Shown here: positions 15,738 to 22,260 of the stretch, one piece after another
Layout of the letters: every line of letters begins with the position of its first letter
Position numbering within the stretch: position 1 is the stretch's first letter
From: CAYZYO01 sp964482585
GTDB lineage: Bacteria > Bacillota > Syntrophomonadia > Syntrophomonadales > Syntrophomonadaceae
Length of the DNA: 22,290 bases
Assembly: GCA_964482585.1 (NCBI GenBank)
Contig: CAYZYO010000023.1
Span: forward strand, 1-22,290
Direction of reading: 5' to 3'
The notes under the pieces: model-generated
Database searches by the model: none
The model's input: only the letters and a program-made list of their open reading frames with translations
What the model was told of the DNA's origin: nothing
Made by a program: the position numbers and the translations under genes

Positions 15738-16685
15738 ATGAGTTTTTCTAATGATGTGAGAAACGAATTAGCAAGGATTATGCCTGAAAAGGAATGCTGT
15801 CGTAAAGCCGAAATTAGGGCTTTATTGATAGCAAGTGGGAAGATAGTTATATTTGGCCATAATAAAAATGACATAATACTTAAAGTTGAGACTGAAAATG
15901 CGGCTACCGCCCGAAAAATATTTAAGCTGCTTAAGGCAGCCTATCATCTGCATCCATTTGTAAAAATGGAAAAAAGAAAAAGATTTAAGATCTATAGAGT
16001 ATATGAGGTAAATACATTCCTTAAAAAAGATGATATAGAGGCTTTCCAAAAAATGAATATTATAAACAGCAATAGTTTAATGATTAATCAAAATGTTAGT
16101 CAAACAGCTATAAAGAGAAATTGTTGTAAACGATCATTTGTTAGAGGAGTCTTTCTAACCCGGGGGTTTATTAATCGTCCTGAAGGAAACTATCATTTAG
16201 AAATAATACTTAATAGTAATAAACTGGCTGTATATATACAGGAGTTATTAGCAAAATTCGACCTGCAAGCACGTATTGTTAACCGGAAAAACAGTTTGGT
16301 CTTGTATATTAAAGAAAGTGAACAGATTGTTGATTTCTTAAGATTAGTTGGTGCAAGTAAAGCCTTGTTAGATTTTGAAAACGTACGAATAATAAAATCA
16401 ATGCGCAATAATATAAATCGCCAGGTTAACTGTGAAACCGCTAACCTGGGAAAAACAGTAAATGCATCTGTTCGCCAGATCGAACTAATTCAAATATTAA
16501 TAGAAAAAAACGTTTTAGATAATCTACCACCACAATTAAAAGAACTGGCTTTACTCAGGATTGATTATCCGGATTCAACATTAAGAGAATTGGGGGTTAT
16601 GCTTGATCCTCCTTTGAGTAAGTCGGGAGTTGCTTACCGGATGAGGAAATTAGAGAATTACGCCCAGGAGTTAATCCAAAAATAA
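15738..16685 (+). CDS. whiA: DNA-binding protein WhiA
   Basis: WhiA is a regulator of sporulation genes in Streptomyces and of division and chromosome segregation in Bacillus. ATG 15738 follows AGGAGG at 15727-15732 and gives MSFSNDVRNELARI, the usual family start; an in-frame TTG at 15702 is discarded. The 315-residue product is of normal length. The N-terminal part (about 20-205) corresponds to the degenerate LAGLIDADG homing-endonuclease fold, including CKRSFVRGVFLTRGFINRP, without evident nuclease acidic residues. The C-terminal helix-turn-helix (about 230-312) has SVRQIELIQILIE, LPPQLKELALLRIDYPDSTL and LSKSGVAYRMRKLE. The gene is 42 bp after yvcK. Confidence 0.96.
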   Translation: MSFSNDVRNELARIMPEKECCRKAEIRALLIASGKIVIFGHNKNDIILKVETENAATARKIFKLLKAAYHLHPFVKMEKRKRFKIYRVYEVNTFLKKDDIEAFQKMNIINSNSLMINQNVSQTAIKRNCCKRSFVRGVFLTRGFINRPEGNYHLEIILNSNKLAVYIQELLAKFDLQARIVNRKNSLVLYIKESEQIVDFLRLVGASKALLDFENVRIIKSMRNNINRQVNCETANLGKTVNASVRQIELIQILIEKNVLDNLPPQLKELALLRIDYPDSTLRELGVMLDPPLSKSGVAYRMRKLENYAQELIQK

Positions 16686-16729
16686 TTCCAGTACCAGGAT
16701 CCAGCTGCTTAGATAATGACTTTTTTCAA

Positions 16730-16788
16730 GGGAGACTGAAGTCCCCCCTCTACAGTAGATGATGTGTAAATGTTATTTTTCGCAGTGG
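16730..16788 (+). repeat. REP-like hairpin with extended tail
   Basis: GGGAGACTGAAGTCCCCC with the tail CTCTACAGTA. The following bases ATGATGTGTAAATG and CGCAGTGGA match the flank after the REP pair at 2712 (ATAATGTATAAAT, CGCAGTGGA). The repeat unit at these two loci is therefore about 60 bp, longer than the hairpin itself. Confidence 0.75.
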
Positions 16789-16826
16789 ACTTAAAGATAA
16801 GTCTTTAAAAGCATGATCTATAATAC

Positions 16827-16915
16827 TGGAGATTTTGCATAATAGCTATTTTTTGGAACTATTGCCTCCATCCTTTAGGCAAAGTGACAGATTTTTGAAT
16901 TATGCAAAACCCTCA
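16827..16915. mobile_element. MITE-like element, about 89 bp
   Basis: The ends TGGAGATTTTGCATAAT (16827-16843) and ATTATGCAAAACCCTCA (16899-16915) are inverted repeats with three mismatches. The interior has no coding capacity. It includes a small inverted repeat, TTGCCTCCATCCTTTAGGCAA. No clear target duplication is visible. Confidence 0.6.
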
Positions 16916-16922
16916 TATTAGT

Positions 16923-16948
16923 TATATATTCAAAAAGGTGAATATATA
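16923..16948. promoter_or_regulatory. AT-rich palindrome upstream of rpoN
   Basis: TATATATTCA (16923-16932) and TGAATATATA (16939-16948) are perfect 10-bp arms around a 6-nt centre, 58 bp ahead of the rpoN start. It could be an operator or simply a hairpin; no known motif is matched. Confidence 0.35.
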
Positions 16949-17006
16949 GCTAACTATATTCTGTAAAATCAGTAAAAAGAAGATTTTAAAAGATGGAGGG
17001 CTTTTA

Positions 17007-18386
17007 ATGAGGCTCACACATGATGCCTTTATTGAACAACAACAAAAATTATTAATGACACCTGAACTCCGCCAGGCTATTGCTATTCTTCAGATGTCAA
17101 CTCTGGAATTAAGTACATTTATTCAAAAAGAACTCGAGGAGAATCCTTTTTTGGAAGAAAAAGAAGAGGTTGAGGAATCCGATAAAGAAACTGTGGATAA
17201 TGAAAAAAATATAATGGATTATCTGGAGGATTATAGTGATAGGAATACCGGGTATATTGAAAAAAACGAAAAGGAGAACATTTTTGATAAATTTTTAGCC
17301 CGGCGGCCCAGTCTTTACGAACACCTTGAGTTTCAACTGAATATGGAAATAAAAGATTCCAGGGAGATTGAAATAGGTAATTACCTGATTGGCAGTATTG
17401 ATCATAATGGTTATCTTTGTATAGATTTAAAAAGCGTTGCTGATAAGCTCAATGTTAGCTTATCAAAGGTAAAATCGGTCCTGGCTGTTATCCACTCATT
17501 TCACCCGCATGGTGTAGGTGCCCGTAATTTATCCGAGTGCCTTATGTTACAGCTAAAACACTATGGAAAGGAAAGCCATCTGGCACAAAAAATAATCCAA
17601 AATCACTTAAATGATTTAGCTAAAGGTAGATTAGGAAAGATCGCCCGGACACTGTCAACTCCCATACATAAGATCCAGGACATCTGTGATCTGATTAGGA
17701 CCCTGGATCCAAAACCAGGGTTGCAGTACAGCTGTAATGATGAAATAAAATATATAGTGCCAGATATTTTTGTGGAAAAAATTGATGGTAAATATATAGT
17801 TATTGTAAATGACTATAATTTTCCCCGGTTAATGATTAACCATGTTTATCAAAAGGTAATGCGTGAGCGGGATTTATGTTCCCAGGATGTGAGAAAATAC
17901 CTGGAAGATAAAATGGGATCTGCAGTGTGGCTTATACGAAGCATTGAACAAAGGCGTATGACTCTATATAAAGTTGCCCGCTGTATTGTCGATATCCAGA
18001 GGGATTTCCTGGATAAAGGGATAGAGTATCTTAAACCCTTGAAATTGAGCCAGGTGGCAGAACTGGTAGAAGTGCATGAGTCTACAGTAAGTCGGGCAAC
18101 TGCTAATAAATATATTCAAACCTGCCGGGGATTATTTGAGCTAAAATACTTTTTCAGCACCGGGGTAGAATCATCTGGTAAAAGCCAGCAGGTTTCCTCC
18201 AAAAGTATTAAACATATGGTGGAAGAACTTATTAATAATGAAGATACTGTTCATCCATTGAGTGATCAAGCTATTACTCAGATATTAACCCAAAAAGGAA
18301 TTTCTATCTCCCGGAGAACAGTAGCAAAATACCGCAAAGAAATGGGTATCCAATCAACAGTAATTCGCAAAAGATACAAGGGTTAA
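17007..18386 (+). CDS. rpoN: RNA polymerase sigma-54 factor
   Basis: RpoN (SigL) directs RNA polymerase to -24/-12 promoters, which need an enhancer-binding AAA+ activator. The protein is 459 residues, of normal length. Region I is present (FIEQQQKLLMTPELRQAIAILQMSTLEL, of which LMTPELRQAI and ILQMS are most typical), followed by an acidic linker at about 45-75. The core-binding domain occupies about 80-260 (GNYLIGSIDHNGYL, FHPHGVGARNLSECL, LDPKPG). The DNA-binding helix-turn-helix includes LSQVAELVEVHESTVSRATANKYIQT. The RpoN box is SRRTVAKYRK near 435-444, with Ser for the usual first Ala. ATG 17007 follows GGAGG at 16995-16999. No activator gene or -24/-12 promoter is evident nearby. Placement next to cggR-gap is common in clostridia. 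Confidence 0.97.
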   Translation: MRLTHDAFIEQQQKLLMTPELRQAIAILQMSTLELSTFIQKELEENPFLEEKEEVEESDKETVDNEKNIMDYLEDYSDRNTGYIEKNEKENIFDKFLARRPSLYEHLEFQLNMEIKDSREIEIGNYLIGSIDHNGYLCIDLKSVADKLNVSLSKVKSVLAVIHSFHPHGVGARNLSECLMLQLKHYGKESHLAQKIIQNHLNDLAKGRLGKIARTLSTPIHKIQDICDLIRTLDPKPGLQYSCNDEIKYIVPDIFVEKIDGKYIVIVNDYNFPRLMINHVYQKVMRERDLCSQDVRKYLEDKMGSAVWLIRSIEQRRMTLYKVARCIVDIQRDFLDKGIEYLKPLKLSQVAELVEVHESTVSRATANKYIQTCRGLFELKYFFSTGVESSGKSQQVSSKSIKHMVEELINNEDTVHPLSDQAITQILTQKGISISRRTVAKYRKEMGIQSTVIRKRYKG

Positions 18387-18471
18387 TTCAGGTCACTTTG
18401 CCCCAAATGCAGGAGTTCTAATGATATAAAATAGTTATTATGAAAATCCTAGGTTAACAGTAGGAATTTAA

Positions 18472-18587
18472 TTGAGGATTTTTGCATAATTTGCTTTTTT
18501 GATCATTAGGCAGGTATTTTAGTACTATCATCCTGAGGCTTGCCTCACGATAACATGCCGGATTTTTTAATTATGCAAAACTCTCAA
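18472..18587. mobile_element. MITE-like element, about 116 bp
   Basis: Ends TTGAGGATTTTTGCATAATT (18472-18491) and AATTATGCAAAACTCTCAA (18569-18587) are nearly perfect inverted repeats. The interior is non-coding and includes ATCATCCTGAGGCTTGCCTC, resembling the CATTCTGAGC-type repeats common in bacterial intergenic DNA. It has the same ends as the element at 16827 but a different and longer interior. It lies 58 bp before the -10 of cggR. Confidence 0.65.
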
Positions 18588-18645
18588 ATAGATAATATTC
18601 TCATTTAACATTTTTTGTAGTGCATACATCATTATTGTTTAATTG

Positions 18646-18654
18646 TGATATAAT
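18646..18654 (+). promoter_or_regulatory. Extended -10 promoter of the cggR-gap-pgk operon
   Basis: TGATATAAT is a perfect extended -10 (TGnTATAAT). No good -35 hexamer lies 16-18 bp upstream, which fits an extended -10 promoter. It is about 80 bp ahead of cggR, leaving a leader that holds the putative operator. Confidence 0.7.
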
Positions 18655-18680
18655 ACAAAAAAAGAATAATTTATAATCTG

Positions 18681-18718
18681 CCAGGGGCAAATTTGCCCCT
18701 GGAAAACAATTTTGCCCC
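18681..18718. promoter_or_regulatory. Putative CggR operator: palindrome plus third half-site
   Basis: A perfect 22-bp palindrome at 18681-18702 has the core GGGGCAAATTTGCCCC. A second TTTGCCCC follows at 18711-18718, 19 bp after the first copy (18692-18699), about two helical turns. The site lies between promoter and ribosome binding site, where a bound repressor would block elongation or initiation, as CggR does in B. subtilis, where the operator also has repeats about 20 bp apart. The B. subtilis site is a GGGAC-type sequence, so this would be a diverged form. Confidence 0.6.
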
Positions 18719-18733
18719 AAAAGGATGTAATTG

Positions 18734-19774
18734 ATGGATAAAGTTTTTACTATAATTGAGAGATTTGCACCTGAGGCTATAGATGTTATGCAGATTAGAT
18801 ACCAGATTTTACGGCAGGTGCTTCACCGGAGTCCTATAGGTAGACGTCAATTATGCAAATATCTTGGCTATACCGAAAGGCTGGTGAGGAGTGAAATAAA
18901 CCTTTTGAAAGAAAGGGGGGCGGTTACGACTACACCCGCGGGTATTAATATTACCCATTATGGTGAAGAACTGCTGCATGATATTGATGAATTAATTCCA
19001 TTTTTGTTTGATGTACAATCATTGGCTGAAGAAATAAAAAAGAGGTTTCATCTTGATGGGGTGATAATTGTCCCCGGGGACTCTTTTACGGATGAGTTGG
19101 CTAAACGAGATTTGGGAAGAGCAGCAGCCAGGTATTTGAAAAGAATGCTTTATCCGGGTTCTATTCTGGCAGTAACTGGTGGTACTACTCTGGCGGAAAT
19201 GGCTAATGCTATTGGTGATGGAATTGATATAGAGGATGTGCTGGTGGTTCCTGCCAGAGGCGGATTAGGGGAAGAGATGGAACAGCAAGCCGGCACTATC
19301 GCGGCCAAAATTGCCAAAGCGATAGGTGCCCAATATCGTTTATTACATATCCCGGATAACCTTGAAGAAAAAACAGCAAGGATTCTTAAGAAAGATATCC
19401 ATATTAAGGAAATGGTTAATGTTATTAAGTCCAGCAACATACTAATACATGGAATCGGACCAGCCATAGAAATGGCAAACAGAAGGGGACTTATGGAGAG
19501 AGAGATAAAGTATCTGCACAAAAAAGAAGCAGTTGGGGAAGTTCTTAGATATTATTTTGATAGGACGGGTAAAATAGTATATGGGGTTCCAGGAATAGGA
19601 CTGGAGTTTGCTGATCTAGAAAATATCGAAACTGTTTTGGCAGTGGCAGGCGGAAGTAATAAAGCAGAAGCTATAAAAGCAGTTTTATCTAACCAGCGGC
19701 AAAATATTCTTATTACTGATGAAGGAGCAGCCGGCAAAATAGTATCAAGAAAGGGTGATTATTATAACTGTTAA
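18734..19774 (+). CDS. cggR: Central glycolytic genes regulator CggR
   Basis: CggR is a SorC/DeoR-family repressor of the lower-glycolysis operon, released by fructose 1,6-bisphosphate in B. subtilis. I take ATG 18734 as start (346 residues), since AAGGA at 18721-18725 is 8 bp away; the TTG immediately before it is too close. The N-terminal helix-turn-helix spans about 22-65, with IGRRQLCKYLGYTERLVRSE and then INLLKERGAV. The effector domain from about 85 has VIIVPGDSF, AVTGGTTLAEMANAI, VVPARGGLGEE, HGIGPAIEMA, and near the C-terminus VLAVAGGSNKAEAIKAVL, the usual phospho-sugar loop. It overlaps the start of gap, so repressor and enzyme are co-translated. Confidence 0.95.
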   Translation: MDKVFTIIERFAPEAIDVMQIRYQILRQVLHRSPIGRRQLCKYLGYTERLVRSEINLLKERGAVTTTPAGINITHYGEELLHDIDELIPFLFDVQSLAEEIKKRFHLDGVIIVPGDSFTDELAKRDLGRAAARYLKRMLYPGSILAVTGGTTLAEMANAIGDGIDIEDVLVVPARGGLGEEMEQQAGTIAAKIAKAIGAQYRLLHIPDNLEEKTARILKKDIHIKEMVNVIKSSNILIHGIGPAIEMANRRGLMEREIKYLHKKEAVGEVLRYYFDRTGKIVYGVPGIGLEFADLENIETVLAVAGGSNKAEAIKAVLSNQRQNILITDEGAAGKIVSRKGDYYNC

Positions 19775-20768
19775 AGTTGCTATTAATGGTTTTGGGCGTA
19801 TCGGGCGACTTGTGGGGAGGGCAGCTCTGCAAAGGCCGGAGCTTGAAGTTGTTGCGGTAAATGACCTGGGTACTGTAGAGGCTAGAAGTCATTTATTTAA
19901 ATATGATTCAATTCATGGTGAGTTTGACGGAAGTGTAGAGGTTGATGGTGACAATATTGTTGTAAATGGTCAGAAAATAAGGTATCTGTCTGAAAAAGAC
20001 CCGGCAAAACTGCCATGGAAAGACATGGGAGTTCAAATAGTAATAGAAGGGACCGGAGCTTTCAGGACCCGCGAAAAAGCAGCAAAACATTTACAAGCAG
20101 GTGCAGCCAAGGTAGTTATTACGGCTCCGGGAAAAGGAGTAGATCTAACTATGGTAATGGGAGTAAATGAAGAACAGTATTTGCCTCAATACGATGTTAT
20201 TTCTAATGCCTCCTGTACAACTAACTGTCTGGCACCGGTGGTAAAAGTTTTACTGCAGGAGTTTGGTATTATAAAAGGGCTTATGACAACTATCCATTCG
20301 TATACTAATGACCAACGAATTCTAGATCTGGGACATAATGACCTCAGACGGGCCAGGGCTGCGAGCATGTCATTAATACCTACAACTACCGGGGCAGCCA
20401 GTGCATTAGGCCTGGTTATTCCAGAGCTGGATGGTAAAATGGATGGTATGGCTATAAGGGTTCCTACACCGGATGTATCAATAGTTGATCTAACAGTCGA
20501 GCTGAAAAAACCAGCCGGTAAAGAAGAGCTTAATAAGGCTTTTCAACAAGCCAGCGAGACTTATCTTAAGGGGATACTAAAGTATACGGAAAAACCATTG
20601 GTATCAACAGACTATCGTGGAGAAGAACACTCTGCGGTTGTAGATGGATTATTAACTATGAGTGCCGGTGACAGAATGGCTAAAGTAATAGCCTGGTATG
20701 ATAATGAATGGGGATATTCAGTAAGAGTAGTGGATGTGGTTGCATATATTGCTTCCAAGGGTTTATAA
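19755..20768 (+). CDS. gap: Glyceraldehyde-3-phosphate dehydrogenase, NAD type
   Basis: The enzyme converts glyceraldehyde 3-phosphate to 1,3-bisphosphoglycerate. From GTG 19755 the product is 337 residues. The N-terminal Rossmann motif is VAINGFGRIGRLVGR; VAVNDLGT (Asp37) indicates NAD preference, and the catalytic NASCTTNCLAP has Cys154 with His181 in IHSYTND. The C-terminal WYDNEWGYS is conserved. The start is uncertain. GTG 19755 lies inside AAGAAAGGGTGA, the best Shine-Dalgarno, and gives an unusual MIIITVKVAING. Starting at the in-frame ATA 19764 gives MTVKVAINGFGRIGR, the usual family start, at proper spacing. No ATG is available. The gene overlaps cggR by 11-20 bp, so it may rely on coupled translation. 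Confidence 0.96.
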   Translation: MIIITVKVAINGFGRIGRLVGRAALQRPELEVVAVNDLGTVEARSHLFKYDSIHGEFDGSVEVDGDNIVVNGQKIRYLSEKDPAKLPWKDMGVQIVIEGTGAFRTREKAAKHLQAGAAKVVITAPGKGVDLTMVMGVNEEQYLPQYDVISNASCTTNCLAPVVKVLLQEFGIIKGLMTTIHSYTNDQRILDLGHNDLRRARAASMSLIPTTTGAASALGLVIPELDGKMDGMAIRVPTPDVSIVDLTVELKKPAGKEELNKAFQQASETYLKGILKYTEKPLVSTDYRGEEHSAVVDGLLTMSAGDRMAKVIAWYDNEWGYSVRVVDVVAYIASKGL

Positions 20769-20820
20769 AGTTATTTTATAAGTCAAAGTTTTTCTGGTGG
20801 ACAAACGGAGGTGTAATAAA

Positions 20821-22011
20821 GTGCGGAGTCTTCGAGATGTTGAACTAAAGGGAAAAAGGGTATTAATGCGAGTAGATTTTAATGTACCCAGGGATGAAAA
20901 TGGAGATATTATTGATGACACAAAAATGAAAGCGGCTTTTCCCAGTATTGAGTATGTTTTAAGCAATGATGCAAGTCTTATTCTTATGAGTCATCTCGGA
21001 CGGCCTAAGGGTAAGGTAGATGCAAGGTACAGTTTAAAGAGGATTGCTGACCATCTTGGTAACCTGGTGAATGCACCGGTTAAGATGGCAGATGACTGTA
21101 TTGGCCCGGGTGTAGAAAGAGCTGCTCAAGAGTTAAAGCCCGGGGAAATTTTAGTATTGGAAAACGTCCGTTTCCATCCAGAGGAAGAAAAAAATGATAA
21201 GGGATTTTCCAGGAAGCTGGCTGGCTTAGGAGATCTATTTGTTAATGATGCTTTTGGTAGCTCACACCGGGCGCATTCTTCTACAGCAGGAGTAGCTGAA
21301 TTTCTACCTGTATATGCAGGCTTTTTGATGGAAAAAGAGGTCAAGATGTTAAAACAGGTATTGGAATATCCACAGAGCCCGCGGGTAGCCATACTAGGTG
21401 GGGCTAAAGTTTCAGATAAGATAAAACTCATTGATAATCTCCTGGAAAAGATGGATTTTCTCCTTTTAGGAGGGGGAATTGCCAATACTTTTTTAAAGGC
21501 CCAGGATAATAACATTGGAAAGTCTATATTTGAAGAGGATTTCCTGGCAGAAGCCAGAAGGCTCATGGAAAAAGCAGACAAAAAAAATGTTCAGATCCTG
21601 CTGCCGGTTGATGTTATTGTAACCGAAGAAATAGCAAGTGGAGCCAGGGGAATGCTGGTAAAATCTGATAAAGTTCCCGATAATATGATGATCGTTGATA
21701 TTGGACCGGATACGGTTGAGAATTTTAAGCAAGTTATCAGTAATGCCCAGACTATTGTCTGGAACGGTCCTCTCGGGGTTACCGAATATAAGCAGTTTTC
21801 AGCGGGAACTGAACAGACAGCTATAGCTGTTGCCAGATCTTCAGCTACCAGTGTTATTGGTGGTGGAGAATCAGTAGCAGCTATCCATAAAATAGGAATA
21901 GAGAAGCAGATTACTCACATATCGACCGGTGGAGGAGCTACCCTGGAATTCTTAGAAGGCAGGGATTTGCCCGGGGTAACGGTTTGTGGGGCTGTCTTGC
22001 AGAGAAGTTGA
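20821..22011 (+). CDS. pgk: Phosphoglycerate kinase
   Basis: The enzyme transfers phosphate from 1,3-bisphosphoglycerate to ADP, yielding ATP and 3-phosphoglycerate. GTG 20821 follows CGGAGGTG at 20806-20813 and gives a 396-residue protein, the standard length; a frame extension to 20797 is discarded. Motifs are RVDFNVPRDENGDI near 17-30, SHLGRPKG near 59-66, LENVRFHPEEE near 111, NDAFGSSHRAHSST near 142-155, GGAKVSDKI near 197, GGGIANTFLKA near 220, WNGPLGV near 322, and GGGESVAAI near 355, where the common residue is GGGDS or GGGDT. The gene is 52 bp after gap and in the same operon. Confidence 0.97.
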   Translation: MRSLRDVELKGKRVLMRVDFNVPRDENGDIIDDTKMKAAFPSIEYVLSNDASLILMSHLGRPKGKVDARYSLKRIADHLGNLVNAPVKMADDCIGPGVERAAQELKPGEILVLENVRFHPEEEKNDKGFSRKLAGLGDLFVNDAFGSSHRAHSSTAGVAEFLPVYAGFLMEKEVKMLKQVLEYPQSPRVAILGGAKVSDKIKLIDNLLEKMDFLLLGGGIANTFLKAQDNNIGKSIFEEDFLAEARRLMEKADKKNVQILLPVDVIVTEEIASGARGMLVKSDKVPDNMMIVDIGPDTVENFKQVISNAQTIVWNGPLGVTEYKQFSAGTEQTAIAVARSSATSVIGGGESVAAIHKIGIEKQITHISTGGGATLEFLEGRDLPGVTVCGAVLQRS

Positions 22012-22033
22012 GAAGTGGAAAGTTGGAAAGTGG
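22012..22033. repeat. Variant AGTTGGAA octamers after pgk
   Basis: AGAAGTGGAAAGTTGGAAAG and a following TGG start directly at the pgk stop codon. Units alternate AAGTGGA and AAGTTGGA. Further on, ATCGTTCAACC occurs twice (22045-22055, 22078-22088). Confidence 0.7.
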
Positions 22034-22090
22034 TTGAGGAATTAATCGTTCAACCATTGTTAAAGTATTGCTTAACCATCGTTCAACCCA

Positions 22091-22157
22091 GGGGAAACTT
22101 TCAGTTTCGGTGTTGAATCGGGTCACAGTAGCCGGAGACTAAAGTTTCCTCTACGGT
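22091..22157. repeat. Diverged inverted REP-like pair
   Basis: The left copy is GGGGAAACTTTCAGTTTCGG (22091-22110), strongly decayed. The right copy is GGAGACTAAAGTTTCC (22134-22149), followed by the canonical tail TCTACGGTATA and AGAATTAGG, the latter also seen at 10437. The pair sits in the 249-bp gap between pgk and tpiA, inside an operon that would otherwise be closely packed. Confidence 0.75.
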
Positions 22158-22260
22158 ATAAGAATTAGGTGCGGTAAAAAATTAAGTTTTTTTATAGAGA
22201 AGTTAATCAGTGTAATAGTAATCGCTAATAGTAAGATTTTTCGATACTGGAGGTGATATA

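Larger units (their letters stand above)
16686..17006. other. 321-bp intergenic region between whiA and rpoN
   Basis: No gene is visible on either strand. It holds a REP-like copy with its long tail (16730-16790), a MITE-like element (16827-16915), an AT-rich palindrome (16923-16948), and the rpoN ribosome binding site GGAGG at 16995-16999. No convincing terminator for whiA is present. Confidence 0.75.
18387..18733. other. 347-bp intergenic region between rpoN and cggR
   Basis: No gene is visible. It contains a lone TTTGCCCC at 18397-18404 (same half-site as the putative CggR operator), a MITE-like element (18472-18587), the cggR promoter (18646-18654), the operator (18681-18718) and the ribosome binding site AAGGA at 18721-18725. 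Confidence 0.8.

Noticed and set aside
18472..18587. Small RNA gene or riboswitch ahead of cggR
   Set aside because: Its ends match those of another element upstream of rpoN and it lies upstream of the -10, so a transposable repeat explains it better.
22033..22056. Terminator between pgk and tpiA
   Set aside because: GGTTGA/TCAACC gives only a 6-bp stem with a 12-nt loop and no T-run; the repeat of ATCGTTCAACC fits simple-sequence expansion better.
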